From Deltaproteobacteria bacterium (lineage in GTDB: Bacteria > Bdellovibrionota > JACOXK01 > 2-02-FULL-40-11): a stretch of 14,894 bases of DNA. Location of the stretch: the NCBI GenBank assembly GCA_016193165.1, contig JACPST010000103.1, positions 1 to 14,894 of the forward strand, read 5' to 3'. The notes under the pieces were generated by a model, which saw only the letters and a list, made by a program, of their open reading frames with translations, was not told the DNA's origin and ran no database searches. The position numbers and the translations under genes were made by a program. Position 1 is the first letter of the stretch; each line of letters starts with the position of its first letter. Of the stretch, positions 1 to 7,132 are shown piece by piece.

Positions 1-282
1 AAAGGCAATCTGTTGCAATTTTATAATAAAAAAGTAGTGTTGATAGGGGATGTTTTGCCCCTGGACCGGCATGCAACGAGGATTAATGTTGATTATGCTA
101 TCCTGTCAAAGAATGTGAAATTAAATATTGCCGACATGTTAACCGTATATGATGTTAAATCAATTATAATTGATTCCTCAAATTCTTTTTGGAAAACTAA
201 AAAGTGGCTGGAAGAATCTAAAAAATTGGGAATAGATTGTTATTCAGTTAGTAAATTTGGTGCATTTCAGATTGATGTTTAG
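1..282 (+). CDS. ComEC/Rec2-family competence protein, C-terminal fragment (Bacteroidetes type)
   Basis: This open frame enters from the left edge and ends at a TAG, giving 93 residues with no convincing internal start (the TTG at 13 is simply an in-frame Leu). The end of the protein shows a pattern I associate with the C-terminus of Bacteroidetes ComEC/Rec2 DNA-uptake channel proteins: a 'YAILSKN' strand, 'IIIDSSNS' followed by a W-x-x-x-x-W spacing, then a G-x-x-x-Y-x-V turn and a terminal 'GAF-x-I-x-V'. In the full protein this is the tail of the metallo-beta-lactamase-like domain after the membrane channel. The stretch is visibly more AT-rich and differs in codon choice from the hem/pur genes to its right. 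Family assignment rests on remembered motif similarity only. The gene is cut by the window, so nothing can be said about its integrity upstream. Confidence 0.55.
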   Translation, partial: KGNLLQFYNKKVVLIGDVLPLDRHATRINVDYAILSKNVKLNIADMLTVYDVKSIIIDSSNSFWKTKKWLEESKKLGIDCYSVSKFGAFQIDV

Positions 283-283
283 A

Positions 284-1660
284 TTAGCGGAATAAATTGA
301 AATATGCTTCTGATTTAAGCAAAATTTCCGTATCTTTGAAACATGACTTTTGAACTAAATATTTTAAAGAAAGATAATCCATATTATGAGGCTCAGAAGG
401 ATTTAAAAGGTAAGAAGCGATCATGGAATCTTGCCCAATCCCTGAAACCTCTATCCCATGAGAGGCCAGCACTAAAACATCATATTTAATATTCTGCCCT
501 CCTTTTTGAATGCGCGGAGATTCTAAAAGTGGTTTTAATTTTTCCAATACCATCTTGGCCTCTAACTGCTTTCCTTCTTTGTGCCCTATCGGCACATAAC
601 ACGCTTCATGAGTGTCGGGTTTCACAGAATATGCAAAAGAAAGCCCCACGATCTCGGCTTTTCTGGGGTTGAGTGATGTTGTTTCCGTATCAAAAACAAA
701 ATAAGAAGAGGAAGATAACTTCTTCAACAGATCTTCAAACTCTTTTTGAGTAACAATGGTTTTATAATTTCTTTCGATATTGGACTTTTTTTTAAACCCC
801 TCGCTTTTGAGCCCCAGTTCATTTAAAAGTTTTTGAAACTCAAGCTCAGAAAAGAGACTGACCAACGCATCTTGATTTAAAGGCTGCGTTTTAAAATCCT
901 TTAAAGAAAATTGAAGAGGAACATCACAGTGCAACGTCACTAATTTTTTACTGAGCAATGCTTGATCTTTAAATTTTTCAAGCACTTCTCGTTTTTTACC
1001 TTCTAATTTTTCTGTGTGCTTAAATACAGCTTCCATCGATCCAAATTTTTGGATGAGCTCTGCGGCTGTTTTAGGCCCAATCCCGGGAACTCCTGGAACA
1101 TGATCTGAACTATCTCCCATGAGCCCCAACACATCGATCACACGATCTGGGGTTACTCCAAATTTTTCTTTCACTTCGGGTTCTTTTATTTTTCGATCTC
1201 GCATGGTGTCATAGAGCATCACATGTGGATCAATGAGCTGCATCAAATCCTTGTCTGAAGAAATGATGACAATATTCATGGCTTCTTTTTTAAATCTCTG
1301 GCAGACGGTTCCGATAATGTCATCAGCTTCATAGCCTTCTTTTTCGAGCGCTAGGATATTGAAGCCTTCTACAACCGTTTTAATATAAGGAATTTGCTCT
1401 ACCAAATCATCCGGCATCTCAGCACGATTGGCCTTGTAGTCGGAATATAAATCATGACGAAATGTTTTTTTAGCTGAATCAAAGACGATGGAGACATAAT
1501 CAGGCTTTAAGTCTTTGAGCACTTTCAGCAGCATCGTAGTAAAGCCATAGATGGCATTAACGTGAAGTCCCTTGGATGTTGTAAGCGGACGAATGGCAAA
1601 AAATGCCCGATAAAATTGAGAACTTCCGTCGATCAAACAGAGGGTGGGTTTTGGTGTCAT
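284..1660 (-). CDS. polA: DNA polymerase I, truncated (5'-3' exonuclease plus part of 3'-5' exonuclease)
   Basis: The frame encodes 458 residues against about 900 for full DNA polymerase I, the enzyme of Okazaki-fragment maturation and gap repair. Residues 1-~290 form the FEN-type 5' nuclease, with acidic metal ligands at 'CLIDGSS' (D11), 'VFD' (D61), 'EADDIIG' and 'SSDKD', and the helix-hairpin-helix 'GVPGIGPKTA' near 190. The proofreading domain follows: Exo I 'DTET' (324-327) and Exo II 'GQNIKYD' (388-394) are intact, so this part would be expected to bind metal. Recognisable homology ends at L435. Exo III and the whole polymerase domain are absent, and the last 23 residues are unrelated sequence. 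The ATG overlaps the hemB stop (ATGA), implying translational coupling. It sits last in the hem unit. Most likely an intact gene cut by an artificial or recombinational join, not a functional short polymerase. Confidence 0.93.
   Translation of the reverse strand: MTPKPTLCLIDGSSQFYRAFFAIRPLTTSKGLHVNAIYGFTTMLLKVLKDLKPDYVSIVFDSAKKTFRHDLYSDYKANRAEMPDDLVEQIPYIKTVVEGFNILALEKEGYEADDIIGTVCQRFKKEAMNIVIISSDKDLMQLIDPHVMLYDTMRDRKIKEPEVKEKFGVTPDRVIDVLGLMGDSSDHVPGVPGIGPKTAAELIQKFGSMEAVFKHTEKLEGKKREVLEKFKDQALLSKKLVTLHCDVPLQFSLKDFKTQPLNQDALVSLFSELEFQKLLNELGLKSEGFKKKSNIERNYKTIVTQKEFEDLLKKLSSSSYFVFDTETTSLNPRKAEIVGLSFAYSVKPDTHEACYVPIGHKEGKQLEAKMVLEKLKPLLESPRIQKGGQNIKYDVLVLASHGIEVSGIGQDSMIASYLLNPSEPHNMDYLSLKYLVQKSCFKDTEILLKSEAYFNLFR
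331..338 (+). promoter_or_regulatory. Bacteroidetes-type -7 element (TATCTTTG)
   Basis: TATCTTTG matches the TAnnTTTG consensus of Bacteroidetes housekeeping promoters and lies four bases before an ATG at 343. No TTG at the expected -33 spacing is seen; the nearest clear one, at 297-299, is too far upstream. The ATG opens a frame of only four or five codons (M-T-F-E) before the sequence becomes the antisense of polA near 355. This looks like the start of a Bacteroidetes gene that is lost at the join. The element is short, so chance occurrence is possible. Confidence 0.4.
350..358. other. Probable chimeric or recombination junction
   Basis: Right of about 356, the minus strand encodes well-conserved DNA polymerase I through 'DYLSLKYL'. 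Left of it, the same frame continues for 23 codons (V-Q-K-S-C...) that have no resemblance to the polymerase and overlap the Bacteroidetes-like promoter element. Left-side features (ComEC tail, -7 element, new ATG) and right-side features (polA, hem, pur) therefore meet within about ten bases of AT-rich sequence. This could be an assembly or amplification chimera or a genuine recombination. No insertion-sequence end or tRNA is visible at the join. Confidence 0.6.
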
Positions 1661-2628
1661 CTTGTCAGAAGCCGGGCTGCCTCTTTTGCAAAATAGGTAA
1701 TGATAATACTGGCTCCAGCACGACGAATGGATTGCAACGATTCTAGTATCACTTTTTCTTCATCCAACCATTGCTTCTGAGCGGCGGCTTTGAGCATCGC
1801 ATATTCTCCACTCACTTGATAGGCCGCAATGGGAAGATCTGTTATGTCCTTTGCCCGACTAATCACATCTAAATACGGAAGCGCAGGCTTAACCATGACA
1901 ATATCAGCTCCCTCGCTAATATCCAAATCAATTTCACGAAGCGCTTCACGGCCGTTGGCTGGATCGAGTTGATATGAGCGACGATCTCCAAACTGAGGTG
2001 TCGATCCCTGGGCATCTCGAAAAGGCCCATAGAAAGAAGAAGAAAATTTGGCTGAATACGCCATGATGGGTAAATTGGAAAATCCTTGTTCATCTAAAGA
2101 TGAACGAATGGCTGCCACACGACCATCCATCATATCCGAAGGAGAAATAAGATCCGCTCCCGCATGAGCATGAGAAGTCGCAATTTTGGCCAAAACTTCT
2201 AGCGTGGCATCATTCACAATTTGGTTTTTATCCACCAGTCCGCAATGGCCTTGCGTAGTATAGGCGCACAAACACACATCGGTCGCGACCAACACATGAA
2301 GAAGCTGAGATTTAATGGCCCGAATGGCTTGCTGAACCACACCTTGATCGCAATAGGCTTCAGACCCCTTGGCATCTTTGGTGTGAGGCTGGAAAAAAAG
2401 AAGCACTCCTGGAATACGAAACTCGGCTACTTCTTGAACTTCGCGGATCACTTGATCGACAGACAATTTATAAATACCCGGCATCGATGGAATTTCTTGC
2501 CGCACCCCATTTCCAGGCACAACAAAAATGGGATACAAAAGATTATCTTGAGACCATTGGGTCTCTCGAACCAAGCGTCTTAGATTTTCATTACTTCTCA
2601 GACGCCGCAATCTCATTTCTGAAAACAT
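1657..2628 (-). CDS. hemB: Porphobilinogen synthase (delta-aminolevulinic acid dehydratase)
   Basis: HemB condenses two 5-aminolevulinate molecules to porphobilinogen in the cytoplasm. At 323 residues it has the usual family length and looks complete. The two Schiff-base lysines are present, K194 in 'MAYSAKF' and K247 in 'MVKPALPYLD'. The metal site is of the cysteine-rich zinc type: 'DVCLCAYTTQGHCG' supplies C119, C121 and C129. The fold's 'SPSDMMDGR' motif is at 162-170. The start ATG overlaps the hemD stop by one base (TAATG), and the stop overlaps the polA start (ATGA), so it lies inside a coupled hemA-C-D-B-polA unit. A second Met at residue 5 is an alternative start, but the first has the better upstream purine stretch (GGGAA). 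Confidence 0.96.
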   Translation of the reverse strand: MFSEMRLRRLRSNENLRRLVRETQWSQDNLLYPIFVVPGNGVRQEIPSMPGIYKLSVDQVIREVQEVAEFRIPGVLLFFQPHTKDAKGSEAYCDQGVVQQAIRAIKSQLLHVLVATDVCLCAYTTQGHCGLVDKNQIVNDATLEVLAKIATSHAHAGADLISPSDMMDGRVAAIRSSLDEQGFSNLPIMAYSAKFSSSFYGPFRDAQGSTPQFGDRRSYQLDPANGREALREIDLDISEGADIVMVKPALPYLDVISRAKDITDLPIAAYQVSGEYAMLKAAAQKQWLDEEKVILESLQSIRRAGASIIITYFAKEAARLLTR

Positions 2629-3383
2629 TAAAGTTCCCGGCTTAATGTATTTACAAAGGAAGGGATTGTAAATTCGGAGGGTCTCACACGCACTGTAAGA
2701 GTCTCCAGATGGATTCTCAAATATCTTTGGTGATCTGGATTGAGCATTGTTAAAAAATTTTCAAACGTGGATGGGCTTGTAAATGTCACAGCATCAATGC
2801 GCTCTTCGCAAATATATTTCATGAGCATCCTGGCATTTTCTACGGGCACAACGGTTTTATATAAAGGACAAACATTCACAACGGCTCCCCTTTTTTCCAA
2901 TCCTTCCTTTAAGACCGTCCGCCCATTTAAAGATGACAAAATTAAAAACTTTCTTTCATCAACTGTTCCTTTAAAAGCAGCAGCTAAACTTTCAGATTGA
3001 TACACAGAGGGAGTTAAATTGACCCTGAGTTTATGCTGTTTTAACGCTTCTCGTGTAATTTTCCCGATGGCTGAAATCCGACACCCTTGAAGATTTTGTT
3101 TTCTGATTTTATGTTTTTTCAATTGTTCAAAAAAATAATGCACCGCATTTTGGCTCATAAAAACAAGCCAGTCGTAGTCGAAAATATTTTTAAGAAAAGC
3201 AGTCGTTTCTTTGGATTCTAAAGGAATAATTTCAATGGTAGGGCAATGAAGAACGGTTGCCCCTTTTTGTTTGAGTAACGTTGTAAAACGCTTGGATTGC
3301 GCTTGCGCTTGCGTCACCAAAATGGTTCTGCCTTTAAGGGGTAATCTTTTTGTTACGGACATATCTTTTCCAAAATTTCTCAT
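2628..3383 (-). CDS. hemD: Uroporphyrinogen-III synthase, apparently with a short internal deletion
   Basis: HemD cyclises hydroxymethylbilane with inversion of ring D. The 251-residue product shows the family layout: N-terminal 'LKGRTILVTQ' (17-25), the linker and second domain with 'ISAIGKITREAL' (103-114), 'FLILSSLNGR' (146-155), 'Y-K-T-V-V-P' (175-180) and 'FTSPSTFENF' (201-210). Family members then carry a second Ile-Gly-Pro-x-Thr segment before the C-terminal 'PSEFTI'. Here 'LETLTV' (226-231) passes straight into 'RVRPSEFTI' (232-240), so about 15-18 residues seem missing in frame around 2684-2700. HemD is poorly conserved, so this is a judgement from pattern. Its ATG overlaps the hemC stop (ATGA). 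An alternative start at M8 (3362) has a GGA eight bases upstream and is closer to where the family usually begins. Confidence 0.88.
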   Translation of the reverse strand: MRNFGKDMSVTKRLPLKGRTILVTQAQAQSKRFTTLLKQKGATVLHCPTIEIIPLESKETTAFLKNIFDYDWLVFMSQNAVHYFFEQLKKHKIRKQNLQGCRISAIGKITREALKQHKLRVNLTPSVYQSESLAAAFKGTVDERKFLILSSLNGRTVLKEGLEKRGAVVNVCPLYKTVVPVENARMLMKYICEERIDAVTFTSPSTFENFLTMLNPDHQRYLRIHLETLTVRVRPSEFTIPSFVNTLSREL

Positions 3384-4276
3384 TGCCCATTGAATGAGGC
3401 GCCTCTATTTAAAAAAGTTTGCGATAAAGAGCTCACCTCTTTTTCAGCATCTACAAACAAACCTTTAATTTTATGCTCCAAAAAGTGTTTGCCGTCAAGA
3501 CTTCCAATAAATGCTTTCATGAAAAATTCTTTTTCTTCACAGCGGGCCAGCGCCCCAAGAGGAACTTGGCACCCTCCTCCCATCTGCTTTAAAAATAAGC
3601 GCTCTAAAAAAACTTCTTTGGCTGTCTTTTCATCATGTAAGAAAGAAAGAGCTTCTTTTAAAGAATGATCGGCTTTCCGAATTTCTAAAACCATCGCTCC
3701 TTGACCCACGGCAGGAATAAAATCTAAGTATTCTCTAATTTTATTTTTTAAATTTAAGCGCTCTAATCCTACGGCAGATAGTACAAGCCCTTGCACCACA
3801 CCTTGTTCTAACTTTTTTAAGCGAGTATCAACATTTCCTCGAATATCAATCACAGCGAGCGTTGGATAGGCGTACCTGATTTGAACTTTACGACGAAGAC
3901 TACTGGTACCTAGGATTGCGCCAGCAGGCAGTTCTTTCATTTTTTCAAACTCAAAACTCACAAACGCATCTCGACTTTCTGTTCGCTTTAAAACAAGTGA
4001 AGCTTCAAGTTCTTTTGGAATTTCTGTGGGAACATCTTTTAAACTATGCACGGCTACATCAATCTTTCGTGCCAACAGTGCTTCTTCAATTTCTTTAACA
4101 AAAATACCCTTATCTTGAAGTGCGAGAGCAGACTTTAAAAGCTTATCTCCCGTGGTTTGAATAACGGATAAAGAAATATCCGCTTTCGGATAGTGCTTCA
4201 TCATTTTTTCACGAACAAAATGAGCTTGCTTAAGCGCAAGCGGACTGCCACGTGTTCCGATGACGCATTTTTTCAT
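3380..4276 (-). CDS. hemC: Hydroxymethylbilane synthase (porphobilinogen deaminase)
   Basis: HemC polymerises four porphobilinogens into hydroxymethylbilane. Starting at the ATG at 4276 gives 298 residues beginning 'MKKCVIGTRGSPLALKQA', the normal N-terminus of the family; the same frame is open upstream to an ATG at 4303, but that adds nine residues inside the hemA frame. The catalytic aspartate lies in 'VAVHSLKDVP' (D81), arginine-rich substrate contacts in 'GTSSLRRKVQIR' and 'DIRGNVDTRL', and the dipyrromethane-cofactor cysteine in 'GGGCQVPLGA' (C236). The protein appears complete. Its 5' end overlaps the hemA frame by 47 bases and its stop forms ATGA with hemD. The upstream sequence offers only a weak AAGAAG ribosome site, in keeping with a start that has been brought next to hemA by a deletion. 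Confidence 0.95.
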   Translation of the reverse strand: MKKCVIGTRGSPLALKQAHFVREKMMKHYPKADISLSVIQTTGDKLLKSALALQDKGIFVKEIEEALLARKIDVAVHSLKDVPTEIPKELEASLVLKRTESRDAFVSFEFEKMKELPAGAILGTSSLRRKVQIRYAYPTLAVIDIRGNVDTRLKKLEQGVVQGLVLSAVGLERLNLKNKIREYLDFIPAVGQGAMVLEIRKADHSLKEALSFLHDEKTAKEVFLERLFLKQMGGGCQVPLGALARCEEKEFFMKAFIGSLDGKHFLEHKIKGLFVDAEKEVSSLSQTFLNRGASFNGQ

Positions 4277-5321
4277 AAAACTTGTCGACTTCTTCTTGAA
4301 CAATTTGTTCTGCCTTTAAAGCTTCTTGCTCTCTATATTTCATATTTTCTTTAACAATGGATTGTAAGTCATCAATATTATAGAGATAAACATTATCAAC
4401 ATTATGAATACTAGGATCGATATTTCTGGGAACTGAAATATCGATGAAAAAAATAGGATGCTGCCTTCTTTGCTGAATCGCCTTTTCCATCATCGATTGA
4501 GTTAGAATAAATTGAGGACACCTTGTGGACGCTAAAACCACATCCATTTTAAAGAGCCACTGGCCCAGCTCATGAAAAGGCACAGTGTGAACAAGAATAT
4601 TATGATGTTTAAAACGCTTTTGAAGTTGAAGAACACTTTCTTGGGAACGATTGGCAATATAAAAAGACTGAATTTTCTTTTGAATCAAATGCTCTAAAAT
4701 CACTTCGACCATTTCTCCTGCCCCAATGAGGAGAATATTTTTATTCATCAGCTCTTTAAAAATTTTCTGACAGAGCTGCACAGCCACAGAGCCTACGGAG
4801 ATGGACTGACTTCCAATTTCCGTTTCTGTACGAACACGTTTAGCCACAAAAAAAGCTCGATTAAAAAACCGATGCAGCATGGGCCCTAAAGCCCGCGCTT
4901 GTTGAGAAGCACGATAGGCCTCCTTCACTTGTCCTAAAATTTGAGGTTCCCCAACAACCAGAGAATCCAAACTCGACGCTACCCGAAAGGTATGATGAAT
5001 AGCCTCCTTACCCTCATGACAATATAAATAAGAAGAAAAATCTAAGTGCGGACACTCATGATAATTTTTAAGAAAATTTGAAAGATTTTGTATTGCTCTG
5101 GCGCGGTCTTGCCCATGATCTTTACCAGAATCTTTAATAGCAGCACAAATTTCAACACGATTACAGGTTGATAAAATCAACCCCTCTTCCACCCCTTGAA
5201 CTTTACGAAGTTCTTCAAAAGGTTTTAAATCTTGACCAAAGGATCCTGAAGAAAAACAAATTTTCTCCCGAATCGACAAAGGGGCTGTCTTATGGCTCAT
5301 TCCCACAACAACAATGCTCAC
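4230..5321 (-). CDS. hemA: Glutamyl-tRNA reductase lacking the C-terminal dimerisation domain
   Basis: HemA reduces glutamyl-tRNA to glutamate-1-semialdehyde, the first committed step of the C5 heme route. It starts at a GTG overlapping the upstream stop (GTGA). The catalytic domain is intact: 'GMSHKTAPL' (7-15), the nucleophile C53 in 'STCNRVE', and 'SLDSLVVGEPQILGQVKEAY' (118-136). The NADPH domain has 'GAGEM' (200-204), 'ANRS' and 'DISVPRNIDP' (294-303). The helix leading to the dimerisation domain starts, 'AEQIVQEEVDKF' (337-348), and then family similarity stops; the last 15 residues are an out-of-frame reading of hemC. Total length is 363 against about 420 or more in most bacteria, so roughly 60-100 C-terminal residues are missing. 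Shorter HemA forms may exist in some lineages, so function cannot be excluded. Confidence 0.92.
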   Translation of the reverse strand: MSIVVVGMSHKTAPLSIREKICFSSGSFGQDLKPFEELRKVQGVEEGLILSTCNRVEICAAIKDSGKDHGQDRARAIQNLSNFLKNYHECPHLDFSSYLYCHEGKEAIHHTFRVASSLDSLVVGEPQILGQVKEAYRASQQARALGPMLHRFFNRAFFVAKRVRTETEIGSQSISVGSVAVQLCQKIFKELMNKNILLIGAGEMVEVILEHLIQKKIQSFYIANRSQESVLQLQKRFKHHNILVHTVPFHELGQWLFKMDVVLASTRCPQFILTQSMMEKAIQQRRQHPIFFIDISVPRNIDPSIHNVDNVYLYNIDDLQSIVKENMKYREQEALKAEQIVQEEVDKFYEKMRHRNTWQSACA

Positions 5322-5743
5322 CGGGCCCCTCCCATCATCCCTATCCCCATTCCATGAAGACTAGCCAAGATCACAAGCGCAAAACCAATGAGAGAATACC
5401 AAAGGACTCGCCTACCCCTAAATCCTGTTAAACGCCTCAAATACAAAATCACCCCATACACAGACCATCCTAAAAACATCCAACCTTGTTTAGATTTTAA
5501 GGATGATTCTAGCACCACCATCCCGATTCCTAAGGTCAGTGAAATAAATCCAATCACAAGCAATCGATATTGAACTTTATCTAAGGTCTCCAGGGAAGGC
5601 AGAGAAGATTCTCCAACAAAAACTTTTTTTTGTTTGAGCTTTCTTTCTTGAATCCAGTACAAAATTCCTAACACAAGCGCTAACGCCAATTGAATCTCGG
5701 CAAGGAGAGACAAACCAATATGCCAAGAAAGAAAAGAGGTCAT
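5318..5743 (-). CDS. CcsA/HemX/YpjD-like membrane protein, C-terminal half only
   Basis: The 141 residues match the second half of the cytochrome c assembly CcsA/HemX/YpjD family: a conserved histidine near 'SWHIGLSLLAE' (6-16), 'YWIQERKLKQKK' (29-40), 'LPSLETLDKVQYRLL' (48-62), then hydrophobic helices at about 60-80, 87-103 and 113-131 around 'GFRGRR' (107-112). There is no W-W-D tryptophan-rich motif, as in the YpjD/HemX subgroup. Family members are about 260-280 residues with four further N-terminal helices, so roughly the first half is missing. The ATG lies six bases after the purF stop, which is in the same frame, so nothing of the missing half remains. HemX-type genes commonly precede hemA, as here, and are linked to control of HemA or to heme handling. 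The GTGA overlap with hemA is preserved. Confidence 0.8.
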   Translation of the reverse strand: MTSFLSWHIGLSLLAEIQLALALVLGILYWIQERKLKQKKVFVGESSLPSLETLDKVQYRLLVIGFISLTLGIGMVVLESSLKSKQGWMFLGWSVYGVILYLRRLTGFRGRRVLWYSLIGFALVILASLHGMGIGMMGGAR

Positions 5744-5749
5744 AGCTTT

Positions 5750-7132
5750 TTAATCTTCGGGGTGCAGGGGATAACGATCGTCAAAGCAGGCTGTACAAAA
5801 ATTTTTCTTTTGGGGCTCCACATGCAAAAGTCCTTCTAAGGATAAATATCCCAAGCTATCCGCTCCGATAAAATCACGGATTTCAGCCATGGATTTCAAT
5901 GAGGCAATTAACTCTGATTTGTGAGGGGTGTCAATGCCGTAAAAGCAAGGGCCTATGGTAGGGGGAGAAGAAATCCGAAGATGCACCTCACGCGCTCCAT
6001 GCTGACGCAACAACTGAACAATTTTTCGAGACGTTGTCCCTCGCACAATCGAGTCATCTACTAAGGCGACAGATTTCCCCTCCAGCACTTCTCGAATGGG
6101 ATTGAGCTTAATTTTAACCCCAAAATTTCGGATAGACTGCTCCGGTTCAATAAACGTTCTCCCAATATAGTGGTTTCGAATAATCCCCATTTGAAAAGGA
6201 ATTTTAGATTCCTCTGCATATCCAATAGCGGCAGGAACTCCAGAATCTGGGACAGGCACCACAATATCAGCTGGCGCAGGATGTTCCATGGCCAGTTGTC
6301 GCCCAAGCGCTTTTCGAACTTCGTAGACATTGCTACCAAAAACAACGCTATCCGGACGAGAAAAATAAATATGTTCAAAAATACATTGTTTAACACCCAA
6401 AGGCGAAGGGGCAAGGAGTTTTAAACTTTTGATCCCGGATTCATCCACAATCACCATCTCCCCTGGCTCCACTTCTCTTAAAAATTTTGCGCCAATGAGA
6501 TCAAACGCGGCTGTTTCAGAAGCAAATACAGCAGATCCATTCAAATCTCCCAAACAAAGAGGTCGAAACCCAAAAGGATCTCGAACCGCAATCAAGCACT
6601 TTTCAGACAAAAATAAAAGTGAAAAAGCTCCCTTGGCTTGATTTAAAGCATCCACAATGCGATCTGCGAGCTTGGATTTTTGAGACCGGGCAATGAGATG
6701 CAAAAGAATTTCAGTATCGCTTGTGGTTTGAAAAATAGAACCCGATTGCTCTAAAATTCTTTTGAGCCGAACTGCGTTCGTAAGATTCCCATTGTGCGCA
6801 ATCGCCAATTTATCTTGCCCTATATTGACCAAAAAAGGCTGTACATTTTTTAAAATATCATCGCCACATGTGGAGTAACGCACATGCCCCACAGCCATCG
6901 TGCCTTTGAGTCTTTGAAGATGCTCTTCTTTAAAAACATCATTCACAAGCCCCAAGCCTTTTTCCACCCGCATCCGCTTTCCATCACAGGCTACAATCCC
7001 CGCGCCTTCCTGGCCTCGGTGTTGAAGCGCGTAAAGTCCGAGATAAGTCATGTGAGCGGCTTCTGGATGATTAAAAACTCCAAAAACGCCACACTCTTCT
7101 TTTAATTTGGGTTCAATGAAGTAAGGATTCAA
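5750..7132 (-). CDS. purF: Amidophosphoribosyltransferase
   Basis: PurF commits PRPP to purine synthesis, forming phosphoribosylamine from glutamine. The product of 460 residues is complete. A 13-residue propeptide precedes the Ntn nucleophile C14 ('EECGVFGVF'), so self-processing is expected. The glutaminase domain includes 'QHRGQEGAG' (37-45), 'GHVRYST' (82-88) and 'AHNGNL' (112-117). The phosphoribosyltransferase PRPP loop is '[14 protein letters not shown]' (355-368). Cysteines C250, C396, C446 and C449 match the four ligands of the Bacillus-type [4Fe-4S] cluster. The start is a TTG; no ATG or GTG exists between it and the catalytic cysteine, and GGGAG lies seven bases upstream inside the end of purL, which it overlaps by 20 bases. 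It is in the usual purL-purF order. Confidence 0.97.
   Translation of the reverse strand: MNPYFIEPKLKEECGVFGVFNHPEAAHMTYLGLYALQHRGQEGAGIVACDGKRMRVEKGLGLVNDVFKEEHLQRLKGTMAVGHVRYSTCGDDILKNVQPFLVNIGQDKLAIAHNGNLTNAVRLKRILEQSGSIFQTTSDTEILLHLIARSQKSKLADRIVDALNQAKGAFSLLFLSEKCLIAVRDPFGFRPLCLGDLNGSAVFASETAAFDLIGAKFLREVEPGEMVIVDESGIKSLKLLAPSPLGVKQCIFEHIYFSRPDSVVFGSNVYEVRKALGRQLAMEHPAPADIVVPVPDSGVPAAIGYAEESKIPFQMGIIRNHYIGRTFIEPEQSIRNFGVKIKLNPIREVLEGKSVALVDDSIVRGTTSRKIVQLLRQHGAREVHLRISSPPTIGPCFYGIDTPHKSELIASLKSMAEIRDFIGADSLGYLSLEGLLHVEPQKKNFCTACFDDRYPLHPED

Noticed and set aside
2221..2583. 120-residue open frame antisense to hemB
   Set aside because: hemB is strongly conserved on the other strand; the antisense product has no family features or ribosome site.
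4215..4236. GCTTGC...GCAAGC inverted repeat around the hemA stop
   Set aside because: It is short, lies in the hemC codons for 'SPLALKQA' and has no T-run; likely codon-driven.
6061..6414. 117-residue open frame overlapping purF in another phase
   Set aside because: purF motifs are intact throughout this stretch; the alternative product is a frame shadow.
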